NCBI GenBank assembly: GCA_023213395.1
Contig: CM041465.1
Location: 144,591,741-144,655,740 of the forward strand
DNA length: 64,000 bases
DNA from: Cycas panzhihuaensis
Taxonomy: Eukaryota; Cycadophyta
Direction: 5' to 3'
The notes under the pieces were generated by a model. It was not told where the DNA came from, did no database searches, and worked only from the letters and a program-made list of their open reading frames with translations. The translations under genes were made by a program, and so were the position numbers. Below are positions 10,897 through 22,407 of this stretch, piece after piece (the stretch's first letter is position 1; every line of letters begins with the position of its first letter).

Positions 10897-12736
10897 ATTT
10901 TAAAGTTTTGTGTTTAAAAAACTCTTGTAGCTAAAGAATTAATTTGGAACTTGAAGATGTTATAGCTTAAGTTCTATTTGCAAGTACACCAACAGTATTG
11001 ATCTTATGAAGAAGATCAACAATGACAATGGAGGGCTAGGCTTATGGAGTGATCTAACCCTAATTTGTAAAATAGATCTAACAATTGGTCAAGGTCAAAT
11101 TTAGTACAAGCAAGGTAGGGTTGATTTTCATGATCATATCGTGCTTTTCTTGAAGTTCATAGCTCTAATAACACTCTTTTTAAATCTTCATTCTCATAGG
11201 TTTAAAGTCTTAATTGTTATGCATTGACAGTACAATTGGTTGGTTTCTTATGGGATGCACCAATCTTAAGACTAGAGGGAAGATTTGAACTTTTTCAAGC
11301 CTTCTCACTTAATAGTTTAATCAATTTTAAGGTTTAAATAATGTGTTGTGGGTTGAAAAATATGTTTTGAACTTGATATGCTTGCTCGATGCTAAAATAA
11401 TGCTTGCTTGAAACTTTAAAAATGCTTGTAAAGTAGCTTGCTTTGTATTTGAAAAACACCTTTAAATATTTAATGGGAAAAAAAAAACTTGCTTTATACT
11501 TGATAAACAATTTCAATATTTAATGAAAAAATAGCTTGTGTTTTAGTGCTTTGAGATTATTCCTTCTTTAATGCTTTGCAAGATTTAATCAGCTTGCGCA
11601 ATAGTCAAAAGCACACCAAAAGATGTTAGGATTTTAAAGTAGTCTTAACACACTCCAAAAATTTTATTTTTTATTAGTGATGTAGTGTTTTTCTTTAGCT
11701 TGATTTAATGGTCAAAGACTAAGTAGGACACCACATAGAGACCCTAAAGTTATGTACAAATGTGATTTTTTCACTAGGTGTACTAAAAATGACTTAAAAA
11801 AAGATCTTTTGATTGATAAAAAACACTTGTAAATTTTTTCAAGTGTTTATCAAAAAAAAGAAGAAGAAGAGATAATATGTTTTGCTTGAGAAATAATATA
11901 ATTAATAATAAAAACACTTAACGAAATGAAACTTTAGGGGAAAAAGGTTCATTAAAAAGAGAATATTCTTTAGAATATTTTAAATGTTATAACCTAAAGT
12001 TATATCATAAAAGTAAAAAATCAAAATTTTTTTCGTAGTCAATTTTAAGCGGCAACGGGTGACATAGTGGAGTAAAAAAACAATCAAAATAAATCAAATC
12101 TCGTTGTGAAATCTTAAGAGGAGGGTTAGAATGGCATAATCAATTGATAGAAACTTGTTTCATAGAGTTTGGTGGCTTATAGAGTGAGAATGAATTGTAT
12201 GTGTATGTGGAGGGGTGCACAACTACGGGAAGGAAATCAATTAGTCGTCCACAATAAAACAAGACCTAAGCACAAATTTCACTACTGAATGAAGTCTAAA
12301 TAGGGCCACATCATTTCCAACTGCAAGTAGAATTGATTTCCCTCAGTGAGTAGGGTTGTTCACTTGAAAAAAGTGCCTCTTCACACTGGGAGCATGTTTT
12401 GTAAGCACAAATCTCTTCTCAAACCACAGTGGGCACATTTGTGAATTAAAAAAATACTCTTTTTTAACCACAAATCTACAATAGGAAGAGTATTACAGGG
12501 AGCAGATTTATGAATTAAGAAAAATCTATTTTCTAATCATAAATATACAAGAAGAGTAATATAGAGCACTATATATGTGTGTGTGTGTGTGTGTTAGTCT
12601 TAAAACCCTAAGATATAAAATCTGAGATGAAAAATAGAGTAAAATTAGACAAAGTTGCTTTGGATTGCCTGTAAAGTGGGAAGATCATCCCCAAGGGTTT
12701 AGGGCACTCTCCCTAGCCTTTAAATTCAATAAGTAT
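10897..12736 (-). other. CopB leader
   Basis: Noncoding, AT-rich. Its gag-proximal 400 bases are similar to the CopA leader. No supported gene. It ends at the CopC insertion; the remaining few bases resume at 18018. Confidence 0.6.
12576..12594. repeat. (TG)n microsatellite
   Basis: Nine to ten TG units next to an AT run. Confidence 0.9.
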
Positions 12737-12954
12737 TGTTAGAAGTAATGTTTTATCTAGGATATTCCTAGCATATTTTGTAAAGATTAAAGTGTATTCA
12801 AAATACGTTATGAGGTCATGTGTCATTTCCCTTTTCTCTATCAAAGTGACAAATGGGAAGTTCACATTGAATGGTTGTCATTTGTCCTATACAAGATATA
12901 CTGTATTTATAGATTCATTTTTCATTAAATGAAGTATTGAGAATTCTTTCTACA
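12737..12954 (+). repeat. CopC 5' LTR
   Basis: Starts TGTTAGAAG, ends TCTACA. Direct-repeat partner at 17800-18017. Confidence 0.93.
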
Positions 12955-12969
12955 TGGTATTAGAGCAGA
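12955..12969 (+). promoter_or_regulatory. CopC primer binding site
   Basis: TGGTATTAGAGCAGA directly after the LTR; initiator tRNA-Met type with one C-to-T change. Confidence 0.85.
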
Positions 12970-13689
12970 CTATGACCGTCTGGTCAAGAATTAATTTGTT
13001 GTCTGAATTTGGACAAGGAGTTCATTAGGGTTTTGAGAAAATTTGACAAAAGTCAATTCATAGAATTAAATCATTAAAGGAGAATAATCAAATTAAAGCA
13101 TAAGTCATCTCAAAAGACAAATTTCACCAAAGTACTAGTGTATGGATTTCATACGGATGTCATACGTACCTTGTACGAATTAAAAAAATTAAAGTGTTCA
13201 TATTACTCCCAAATTTTACTAGCAGGCTTGCAATTGTATGAATACCATTTCTTTCCAAAAACATGGCATGATTTGAAGTTGTTTTAAGGGGGTTTTGACC
13301 CATTTTTTAGAGGCGTGGGTTTAGGAAGAAATCTGCTTTTTTCTTTTGTATGGCTCGATTAATTTGGGTAATACCTATATCAATCTGATCATCTCTTTAA
13401 TACAAATCTTTTGAGACCAATTTCGAAGGCAGATTCAAACTATTTTTTTTGTTTGAAGCATTTTTCACTTTTAGCCCTAGCCACGAATTTGAACTTCGAC
13501 TTCGATTTTTGATCAAATCAGATATCATCTGAGAAAAATAATTGTACATCTAGACTCCTCTCATCAAATACTTTGATTTGGATTTCTCTTTTGTTAAATC
13601 TGTATATTTGCAAAAATTCGTATTTTTCCCTACCATACAACCTACAACTGAGTTTTTCAAATATTTTTTTGTGTGTTTATCATTCAATC

Positions 13690-14590
13690 ATGGCCTCATT
13701 CGCTGTAGCATTGACTAAAGTTGATAAATTGACTGAAATAAACTTTAGTATTTGGAAAATAAAGATTGAGGGTCTCTTAATAGCAAATCATGCTTAGAAA
13801 ATCACCATTGATAATGAAAAACATTCCATAGATATAGCGGATTTGCTAAATTGGGAATAAAGGAACAACGTTTTTGTATCTATTATCAAACTTTCAATTT
13901 CAGATTCTCTGTTAATTTATGTGGATGGTGTTTGAAGTGCCCATGAAATTTAGAAAATAATGTCCTCCGTGTTTAATCGAAAAAATGAAGCCAAAATTGT
14001 TGCTTTCATGAAGGAATTGTATAAGCTTAGAATGTGAGAGGGTTAGGCAGTCTTTGAATTCATAGCCAAATTGACCAATTTCAAAAATGCACTCCTCATG
14101 GCAGGAGACAAAGTAATTGATACATCTTTATTTAACACGTTACCAAAATTATTTGACAACATGGTCAATATGTTAATAGGTGGAGGACAAACAACTACCA
14201 TGACCTTTGATGTTCTTACAGGTCACATGCTTAGCCAAGAACAAAGGAACCAGAGGCATGAAGAAGATGTCAAGATTGAAGAAGCACTTGTCACCAAACT
14301 GCACTAAAGAGGTTGAGGATGATGTCAATATAATCTAAGAATGCGAGGCAGAACACCAACCAGCAATAGAGGTCGTTGGACTGAAGGAAGATGACGAGAA
14401 AAAGTTACTTCTCTACGTGATGCCAGGGTTTGTTTTAACTGCGGCAAATTTGGTCATTTTTCAAGCAACTGTAGGGCTTTTAATGTCTGTTATCATTGCA
14501 GACAAACTGGGCATTGCTCATATCAGTGCTACAAAAGGCGAGCAGAGATTCACAAAGGAAAGAAGATATCAAGCAACTACAACAAAGAAT
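13690..14590 (+). pseudogene. CopC gag with two zinc knuckles
   Basis: The start ATG at 13690 gives MASFAVALTKVDKLTEINFS, then a UBN2-type gag core. Stops interrupt it, for example a TAG at the end of the first open stretch (13795-13797) where the lineage has Trp. The segment 14071-14307 is open (NMVNMLIGGGQT, TFDVLTGHMLSQEQRNQR). Two CCHC knuckles follow at about 14428-14535 (CFNCGKFGHFSSNC and CYHCRQTGHCSYQC), both with ligands intact. The CopH gag aligns throughout. Confidence 0.85.
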
Positions 14591-14599
14591 AAGATTCAA

Positions 14600-15250
14600 T
14601 GGAGGATGAAGTTGAGACTGCTTTTGTAGCAGTGCTCATTGCCAATTCCAGTGCCACAGAAAATTGGTATGTTGATTCATGAGCTTTCCACCACATGACT
14701 AGGGTCAAAGAATGGTTTGAAATTCTAAAACCATATGATCTTAATAAGTCTATGGAATTAGGAGATAAATTTTCCCTTCACATAAAAGGGATTGGTCAGA
14801 TAGCCATAAAAATTGATGGAAATATTCAACGAATAGGGAATGTTCTTTTTGTACCAAGAATAATAAAGAAAAATCTCTTGTTAGTATCTTAGTTGAGTGA
14901 AAAGAAATTGAGAACAATATTTGATAAAAATGTTCACTATTGTATTTTGGATATGAAAAAGAATGGTATTTTAATTGCTAAAGGGGCAAAATGCAACAAA
15001 CTCTATAAGTTGCTTTCTACCTCTATGCTACCTGATAAATGACCTACCAAACCTATATTTGATGTAAACTCACTTGCTATGACAAACAATGATCTTAATG
15101 AAATGTAGCACTTGAAGTATGGACATATCTCACATGATAGGTTAGAAAGATTAAAAAATTCAAAAATGGTGAATGGTCTGCCTAGTAGTTTGTTTAATTC
15201 ATTCATATAGAAAAGTTGTATGATGAGTAAACAACACATGATTCTTTTTG
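14600..15250 (+). pseudogene. CopC protease and pre-integrase domain
   Basis: The protease active site near 14665-14685 reads WYVDS-stop-AFHHMT: the usual Gly of DSGAS has become TGA. The protease body is open at 14695-14892 (GIGQIAIKIDGNIQRIGNV). The pre-integrase zinc region follows with HLKYGHISHDRLERL and a mutated CC pair near 15210-15225. Confidence 0.8.
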
Positions 15251-16060
15251 CAAAAAACATTTGGTGGGCACAAGCCAACTTAAATTTGGTTTATACTACT
15301 CTTTGTGGTCCTTTTACGTTGGTTTCAACAAACGATGCATGGTACTTTCTAACCTTCATTGTTGATTTTTCTAGAAAATCATGGGTATATTTCTTGTTTA
15401 GCAAGTCAGAAGCACTTGATTATTTCAAAGAATTTGAAGGACAAATAGGATTTGAAAGCAATCAGAAAATCAAGTGTGCTTCCTCTGATAGAGGAGGAGA
15501 ATGTGTCCAAAGATTTCCTTCAATTTTGTAAACTACATGGAATCCACAAACAGGTCAGAACTCCTTATACACCACAGTCAAATGGTGTAGTGGAGAGAAT
15601 GAATAGAACAATTTTAGAAATGGCCAGATGTTTTGTTGAATGTCAGGGAAACCACAAAAATACTCTGTGTAGAGGCAGTTAATACAATTGTGTATCTAAT
15701 CAATATGAGTCCAACTTAAGCATTGCACAAGGTGACACCCGAAGAAGCATGGACCAGACATAAATGAAATGTAAGTCATCTTAGAGTCTTTGGTTGTAAA
15801 GCTTATGTACACATTCCAAAGAAAAAAGGAATTAAGTTAGATAACAAAACATATAATGTATAATGGATTGGTATAATAATTGGTCAAAAGCATTCAAGTG
15901 TCTTAACCCAAAAACAAACAAATTGTATGTTTTTAGAGACGTGATATTTGATGAAGAGGTAAAGCACACCAAAATAGAGTATCAACAAATGGACATAGAT
16001 GATAAAAAGTTAGTCCAACCCGATGAGGAATCTGTTATTACTTTATAAGATGTTGAATAT
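15251..16060 (+). pseudogene. CopC integrase
   Basis: Core motifs: FIVDFSRKSWVYFL (first Asp), CASSDRGGE (second Asp) and NGVVERMNRTILEMA (Glu), in two frames with a shift near 15500. The C-terminal part at 15863-16048 carries FRDVIFDEE. Stops and frame changes make it nonfunctional. Confidence 0.83.
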
Positions 16061-16289
16061 AGAAGTGAAACTTCAGATCAAAAGACATCTAACATCAACA
16101 AAACATGTGATCTCGACACTACTCAAGAAGAAGAAGAACAGAGACCAGAGTAGGAACAAAACTCTAAAACGGTACCAAAATGGTATCTAAAAACCCTTGA
16201 AGAAATAAAAGGAGGAGTGTTTGAACACAAGATAAGATCTCAGAAACCACATGCATTAGTTTGTTCTGTTGAACCTAACACATTCGAAG

Positions 16290-17250
16290 AAGCAAACAAA
16301 TTCCAAACATGGAGAATAACAATGAAAAATGGAAGCTATTCGTAAGAACGAGACCTAGGACTTAATGGAAACTCTTAAGGATAAACCCATTTTAAACTAT
16401 AAATGGGTATATAGAGTAAAAGAAAAACTAAATGGAGAAATTGAAGAGTACAAATCAAGGTTAGTGGTAAAAGGTTACACACAAATTACTAAAGTTGACT
16501 ATGAATAAATGTTCTCACTAGTGGTAAAATTAAGCACTGCGAGAATTATAATTACAATTGCTGCTCATAAAGGATGGAAAATTTACTAGATGGATGTAAA
16601 AAATGCCTTTCTAAATGGAGACCTTCAAGAAAAAGTCTATATGCACCAACCTAAAAGATACATAAAAGCCGATCAAGAAAATTTGGTTTGCAAACTTAAA
16701 AAGGCATTATATGGACTCAAACAAGCACCAAGAGTTTGGTATGCCAAATTGGAGAAATATCTTGTCTAAAATAGCTTTCACATGTGTGAATCATATTAGT
16801 CTGTATGTAAAAGACAATCAAGGTCTGATCTCCATTATAGTAGTGTACGTAGATGATATGTTGATCACAAGAGATGATGTAGATTCAATTGTACTCATCA
16901 AAAAGCAGTTTAAAAAGTGTTTGAAATGACATACTTTGGAATGTTGCATTACTATTTAGGCATAGAAATTGGACAAAATAACAACTATGTTATCTTGTCT
17001 CAATTTTAATACATCAATAATGTGTTGAAAAGGTTCAACATGGAAAATTGCAACAATGTAGTCACACCTGTGGAGATTGGTTGTGTACTAAATGTTGAGC
17101 AAGAAGCATCACCTATTAATGCAACCACATATAGACAACTGATTGGGAGCTTGATTTATCTTACAATTAACGGGCCAGACATCTCTTATGCGGTTGGCAT
17201 ATTCTCCAGGTTTAGGGAAAATCTAAACATACTTTATTGGAATGTTACAA
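16290..17250 (+). pseudogene. CopC reverse transcriptase
   Basis: Ordered copia RT blocks: [14 protein letters not shown] near 16590-16630, [20 protein letters not shown] near 16695-16755, intact YVDDMLIT near 16846-16870, and TYRQLIGSLIYLT near 17128-17165. Stops and one shift near 16760 break the frame. Confidence 0.85.
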
Positions 17251-17745
17251 AGAGAATTCTGTAATATTTGAAAGGAACAACAAATTTTAGACTAGAATAT
17301 ATAAGAAACAACGATATGCAGTTAACAGAGTTTTGTGACTCAGGTTGTGCAGGAGACGGAATAGATAGGAAATCAACGTTAGGATAATGTTTCTTTCTAG
17401 GAACAACCTTAATATCCTGGAACAACAAAAAGCAACATGCAATAGCCTTGTCTTTAATAGAAGCATAGTACAAATCAACAGTAAATGTAGCATGTGAAGG
17501 AGTAAGGATGAGACAACTTCTAAAAGATCTTGGATAAGAACAAACAACACGTACTCAATTGTTCTATGATAATCAAAACACAATTAAGATGACAAAGAAT
17601 CCAATACTATATTCAAGGACCAAACATATAGAAGTCCATCATTTTATCAAAGAAAAAGTTCAAAACAAAGAGATTGAACTTCTGCATTGTACTTCAAAAA
17701 ACCAAGTTGTTAATGCTTTTATAAAACCCTTAAGTTAAGACAAAT
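17251..17745 (+). pseudogene. CopC RNase H
   Basis: The region after RT keeps GCAGDGIDRKST and a mutated CFFLG block near 17345-17400, VNVACEGVRMRQLL near 17480-17525, and TKHIEVHHFIKEKVQ near 17622-17660. These are typical copia RNase H blocks. It is broken by several stops. Confidence 0.78.
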
Positions 17746-17790
17746 ATATCTCATTCAGAAATATGTTATGAATTAAATAGATAAAATATT

Positions 17791-17799
17791 AAGAGAGGG
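17791..17799 (+). promoter_or_regulatory. CopC polypurine tract
   Basis: AAGAGAGGG directly before the 3' LTR. Confidence 0.8.
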
Positions 17800-18017
17800 T
17801 GTTAGAAGTAATGTTTTATTTAGGATATTCCTAGTATACTTTGTAAAGATTAAAGTGTATTCAAAATACGTTATGAGGGTCATGTATCATTTCCCCTTTC
17901 TCTCTCAAAGTGACAAATGGTAAGTTCACATTGAGTGGTTGCCATTTGTCTCGTACAAGATGTAATGTATTTATAGATTCATTTTTTATTAATGAAGCAT
18001 TGAGAGATCTTTCTACA
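17800..18017 (+). repeat. CopC 3' LTR
   Basis: 218 bp, same ends and length as the 5' copy. Confidence 0.93.
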
Positions 18018-18051
18018 AGCACTCCCCTACCAAACAACTTTGATACTAAAA

Positions 18052-18499
18052 TGCAAGCAAGAGATCATACGAGAATAATGCAGGGCAAGGGTTAGATGAT
18101 TAATATTAATAAATAATATCAAATAAGTAAGCACATAAGCACACTAGTAAATGGAGGAGGAGGAATTGATCATAACTCGAACAAGATTAACTTGTATTTA
18201 AAATAACAATATAACAATACATCTCATACACTCTTATTATACATTAGAAAATGGTCTCAATATATAAGTGAAGAGGATGCCCTTTAAGGTGCTACATGTT
18301 TGACAAGCGACAAACATGCACACAAGCACACTATATGAAGAGCATTTGGTTATCATGCATGCATATGTGCAAATCTATAAATACAAGAGTGAAGGGTCCA
18401 TTGACCCATAAGTTACAACATTACACACACTTGACAAAGATGTGTATACTTTATCGCATTTAAGTGATAAAGTAACTTTACATAATACATAGCTTAACA
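18052..18499 (-). repeat. CopB 5' LTR
   Basis: Begins after a degenerate primer binding site (18038-18048, minus-strand TAGTATCAAAG) and ends at TTAACA. Shares ordered blocks with the CopA LTR, so the limits are set by comparison and are approximate. Confidence 0.6.
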
Positions 18500-19633
18500 A
18501 TATAACATAAAGGTTTTAAGAACTCTACCTTGATACGTGAACATAAGTACATAAAAAGTAGACAGTAGGAAAAATAACCATAACTCAAAATATTATACAT
18601 CTAAACAAGATCATGGACAAAAGCATATGGCAAAATATTATATTAAACAGAAAAAAAAAAAAGAGGCGGGAGGGGTGGGGAATATATTGAAGAAAAAATA
18701 TTATTAATTTTTTTATTTTTTGAAAATGAGATATTAAAAGGAAAAATGATGAATGTAGAGATATTGGAAAAATAAGAATATTAAGTAGAGAAAAGAAAGT
18801 GAAAAATGAGTGAAAAAATTTAAATTTTTAGTCAGTGTTTCCTTGAAATACACTATGCACTCTAGAAATCAAATGAAAATAGGAACACACAAGTTACAAG
18901 ATTGCATAGTGAACTTTTACACTATGCATTCCTGCTCATGTCCCAATGGAGGAATGTATGTAGAAATACACATAATTTAAAGTGAATAGTGCCTGATTCT
19001 TACCATCTAAGGAAAGCGAAACCCTAGTAAGGCCAAAATCAGAGTTCTCAATTGAGATTTTGACAGGATAGAAGGTCAGAATAGTGTGTGTCCTAAACAC
19101 TAAACGTATAGAATGCTTCCAATAGTATGCAGCAATAATACATCCTACCAAAGGGATGAATCTAAGTTTGAGCCTTCTAATATTAATGTCTTACATTTCA
19201 CTTTGTTCTTGTTGGATTCCAATTGTTATTTCTTCCACTAGCTTAGCCGCATGATCAAGATAGAAATCAATGGTGTTCATGAGACATACCTGCTAAAAAT
19301 TAAGTGTGTCATCAACATTCCATGAAAAAATTAAATAGATAGGTTGGGGAGATCTCATTTATATGCCATCATTGTATTGGGATTTAGAGTTAATGTACCA
19401 AATTCTTATGGCCCTAAAAAGAAATATGGAGTGACTACAGCTTGATGCCAATATAATACATATAGTCACTGGGCATTCTAAGGAAGGGGACACTAGTAGT
19501 TACAAAAAGATCAGAAGTAGACCAAGAAACTTGGGTGTGCGAGTTATGTAAAGAAAATACCCAAATTTATTCAGGAGGAACCTAGATTGTCAACATTAGT
19601 GATGAGCAATTGTAGTGGGTGGCCAAAGTAATT

Positions 19634-19928
19634 GTCACCAAATTTTATCCAAACAAAAACATGCTTACATTCTCAATGGCATGATGTTAATACTACCACA
19701 AATTCGAGATTGCATGTGGCTTAATTGGTGTGAGTTTATGGTGACCAACATGAGGCGATATATAGAAGAAATTCAAACTCATGTCACCAAATTTGGTCTA
19801 AACAACAACATACATTCCCAACGACATGATGTTAGTACTACCACAAATTCAAGATTGCATGTGGCTTAATTGGTGTGAGTTTATGGTGACCAGCATGAGG
19901 CCATAGATAGAAGAAGTTCAAACTCATC
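19634..19928. repeat. Tandem duplication, two copies of about 145-149 bp
   Basis: Copy 1 is 19634-19782 and copy 2 is 19783 to about 19928. Both carry GTCACCAAAT, CATGATGTTA, TACTACCACAAATTC and GCATGTGGCTTAATTGG in the same order, with a few substitutions and small indels. Confidence 0.88.
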
Positions 19929-20190
19929 CTTTTTGACACCCATCACTTCTATTGGTAATATTATTTCATCAGTGCCCTGAAGTCCAACCAATATGCATGC
20001 TTATTTGTCAAGGAAAACCAACAATGAAGCAATGAATTAACATAGTTCCCAATAGTGTTCAAGATTCTAAAATTAAAAAACAAGTCAAGAAATAAATGAT
20101 AAAATGGGTGAGATGGATTCAATAAAAAGCTAGCAATCCCATTCCACTTTGATCTAAACAATTGGTGAAGAAGAGCTTCGAATGTGGACA

Positions 20191-20490
20191 TGCTGAAGTG
20201 GAATACATTAAATCCACACTGTCACTTGAAGAATGGGAGATGGACCTACCTTTTCAGATACTCACAAAGATAGGGGAAGGGTCCTCTTAACAACAAAACC
20301 CCTTGGAGGCTAAGGGCAAAATATTTGTGTAGTTAGTGGAAGAGATGGAAAAGGACTATAAAGCAAAGATTGTTGCCCTACAGGAAAAGTTGAGAGGAAA
20401 AGACATAATAATCACCATTTTAACTTGAATCAATGAAGATTTAGTCAAGGCCACCAAGATTGCATATGATCCTGGATTGGAGGGGTAGTC
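20191..20490 (+). pseudogene. Broken reading frame, charged coiled-coil-like, unknown
   Basis: One frame stays protein-like across three in-frame stops: SLEEWEMDLPFQILTKIGEG, then LVEEMEKDYKAKIVALQEKL, then INEDLVKATKIAYDPGLEG. The middle part has heptad-like spacing. It may be a remnant of a gag-type or other repeat-encoded protein. I do not recognise the family. Confidence 0.35.
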
Positions 20491-21023
20491 CTAATTTAGA
20501 GGAGGAGGAGGAAAACAACACAAAAATTTTGAACTTTTTTGAACAATAATGCTTAACCACTTTTTGTTGGCATGAGATAGATGTTGGGGTCAAATATGAC
20601 ATTTATGTATTCAAATGGTTGAACAAATGGCATTTGGTATGCAATAGGATATTGTGAGTGCATATTAGTAACCCAACAAGTGTCTGAGCAGTGGAATGTA
20701 TGAAATTTTAGTAGAAACTGAAAACAACTTCTCGAGGAATGCACAAGAGGGTTCATTCCGAAATATGGATGCATGACAGAACAAAGCCATAATCGAAATG
20801 TACGAGGAACACATGCACCAAAATGGGCATAACACAAGCCACAGACAACTAGAAATGTATGTGTGGTTGTAATCAAGTGTAATCATTAGTTAAGTAGCAA
20901 AATAATTACTAAGAGGTGTGCATTATGTAAAAGGAATGTTTGTGACTATTGGTCATAATTATTCCCCAAAAGGCACATAAAGGGTATTTATAAGTCATTT
21001 CTCTCCATTTTGGATGTCAAAGC

Positions 21024-21245
21024 TGTTGGAAAATATAACCTGTAATAAGATATTGACAAACAAAACAGAACACCTCCACAGGATCGAACAGTACCCTTAA
21101 GGTACCTCTATTGTATTAACATAATATCATTACAACAACATTCAATATGATACACTATATTGTGAATTTATAATACATGTCAATATAATGAGAGTGGAAC
21201 CCACTTGCATGTGGGACAAAACAAATGTGCATTAATATTCCAACA
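21024..21245 (-). repeat. GagI 3' LTR
   Basis: 222 bp. A minus-strand TATAAAT lies near 21166-21172. Confidence 0.94.
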
Positions 21246-21259
21246 CTCCCCCTTAATGC
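21246..21259 (-). promoter_or_regulatory. GagI polypurine tract
   Basis: On the minus strand GCATTAAGGGGGAG immediately before the 3' LTR. Confidence 0.8.
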
Positions 21260-21268
21260 ACATTTGGA

Positions 21269-22407
21269 TCATTTGTATTTGTAATGCCTTGTCCTTGGAA
21301 GTGTCTCTAAAATGATGTCTTCAACTTGATCCTTATATTCAAACTTGTAGTGATGTCTTTGTTGTAGAATGATGTCTTCATCTTGATTTGCGTCTTCAAT
21401 TATGTACTGATACCTTTGTAGGATGATGTTCTCAACTTGATTTCTGTCTTCAATCTTGTAGTGATGATGTTGATGTAGCAACTTTAACAAGTGCAAATCA
21501 TGATTCTTCATTGTGTTTGGTCTAGTTTGATTTTGATGTAGATCCTGTAAACAACCATCTTCAATCACAACTTGCATGTCATCATTATCTTGTATAAACT
21601 CTTGATCACCATGTACAATAGTGATTTCTTCAATCTTTGGAGCAGAATCTTGATCAACTAGCATACTCTTTGAAATTGAATCAATGTTCAAAGTAGGAAC
21701 ATCATTCAAACTTGAATCAATACTTAAAGTAGGAATATCATCAACATAAGGCTCATCCTTTATAGAACCATCAGATTCATATTCAATGGTGTCATCTATA
21801 TAAACCTTTATCAACTCATCATTTTCAATGTTTTTATCAATTGTTCTAGTCTCATCAATGCATTCAACTATCGCTTCCTTACATTCAATAGAAATTTCAT
21901 CAGTACTCATACATTTTTCATCTTGACATGTCATTTCATGAGTGTTATTGATATTTTCTTCATTCATTGTATCCGTGCCATAACCATAACTGGCCTTAAT
22001 TGTCTTTTCAATCATTTGTTGTGTTTCTTTAGGAGTTTGTTCAAATACTTCCCTTAGAAAATCCCAAGCTTCTTTAGCATTACTTGCATGTAGAATCATA
22101 GGAATGACAAATGGTATTTGGAAGGAAGATCAACCTCATTGAATGCAGCATGAATCATAATGAATGCCTTTCTATCTTTCTTCTCAAGTATTTTCTTTTC
22201 TTCTTCATCCTTAGGGATATCATATCCATCGGTAACAATCTTCCACAAACCTCTAGCTATGAAAAAGCAGATCATTTTAATCGTAAAAAAAAAGTAGTCT
22301 TCACCTTTACACTTAGGTATTAGAAGAAACGAATCCCATAAGTAGTATTCATTTGTTTCGGGAGCATATATAACCGCATCATTATTCTCCATGATTGTAA
22401 ATGTCAT
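21269..22407 (-). pseudogene. GagI gag-like protein with acidic domain and C-terminal repeats
   Basis: The ATG at 22405-22407 opens 103 codons (ENNDAVIYAPETNEYYLWD, then LWKIVTDGYDIPKDEEEKK and a charged stretch). A frameshift near 22110 moves to the frame of 21269-22099, which begins MILHASNAKEAWDFLREVFE. The copia-type gag core is followed by about 170 acidic residues without any CCHC knuckle, then three 18-19-residue repeats ending in IILQ/IILE, and a His/Lys/Tyr-rich end. The stop is 10 bases from the polypurine tract, so nothing else can be encoded 3'. One frameshift aside, the frame is long and clean. No biochemical role is known to me. Confidence 0.78.
21311..21478 (-). repeat. In-frame tandem repeat in GagI gag, three units of 57/54/57 bp
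   Basis: Units start at 21311, 21368 and 21422 (plus coordinates) with GATGATGTC/TTCTTCAACTTGAT-like cores. Each encodes a segment of the form Y(K/I)(I/F)E...(Q)(V/D)E(N/D)IIL(Q/E). Lengths are multiples of three, so the frame is kept. Confidence 0.85.

Larger units (their letters stand above)
12737..18017 (+). mobile_element. CopC: complete but decayed copia element
   Basis: 5281-bp plus-strand element with 218-bp LTRs, primer binding site, gag with two CCHC knuckles, protease, integrase, RT, RNase H, and polypurine tract. By hand count the LTRs differ at roughly 9-10% of positions. The flanking 5-mers are agtat (left) and agcac (right), which would match if two C-to-T changes occurred on the left. 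It belongs to the same lineage as CopH (similar gag start, knuckles and RT). Many in-frame stops, so inactive. Confidence 0.9.
10589..18499 (-). mobile_element. CopB: decayed copia element interrupted by CopC
   Basis: Minus-strand relative of CopA. Visible parts are the 5' LTR (about 18052-18499), a degenerate primer binding site, a leader (10897-12736 plus 18018-18037) and the N-terminal part of gag (10589-10896). The rest lies beyond CopA, outside the window. CopA is inserted in its gag and CopC in its leader close to the primer binding site, so CopB is the oldest of the three. Confidence 0.75.
18500..21018. other. Decayed spacer
   Basis: AT-rich sequence outside the CopA-CopC nest. Apart from the tandem duplication at 19634-19928 and a broken reading frame near 20191-20490, I see no gene. 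Short open frames such as 18936-19151 and 20553-20876 have no recognisable motif. Confidence 0.6.

Noticed and set aside
20553-20876. 107-codon minus-strand open frame as a gene
   Set aside because: Cys/His/Phe-rich without a recognisable pattern; lies in decayed spacer.
21311-21478. CRISPR-like array
   Set aside because: Units are adjacent, coding and lack unique spacers; the setting is a plant retroelement.
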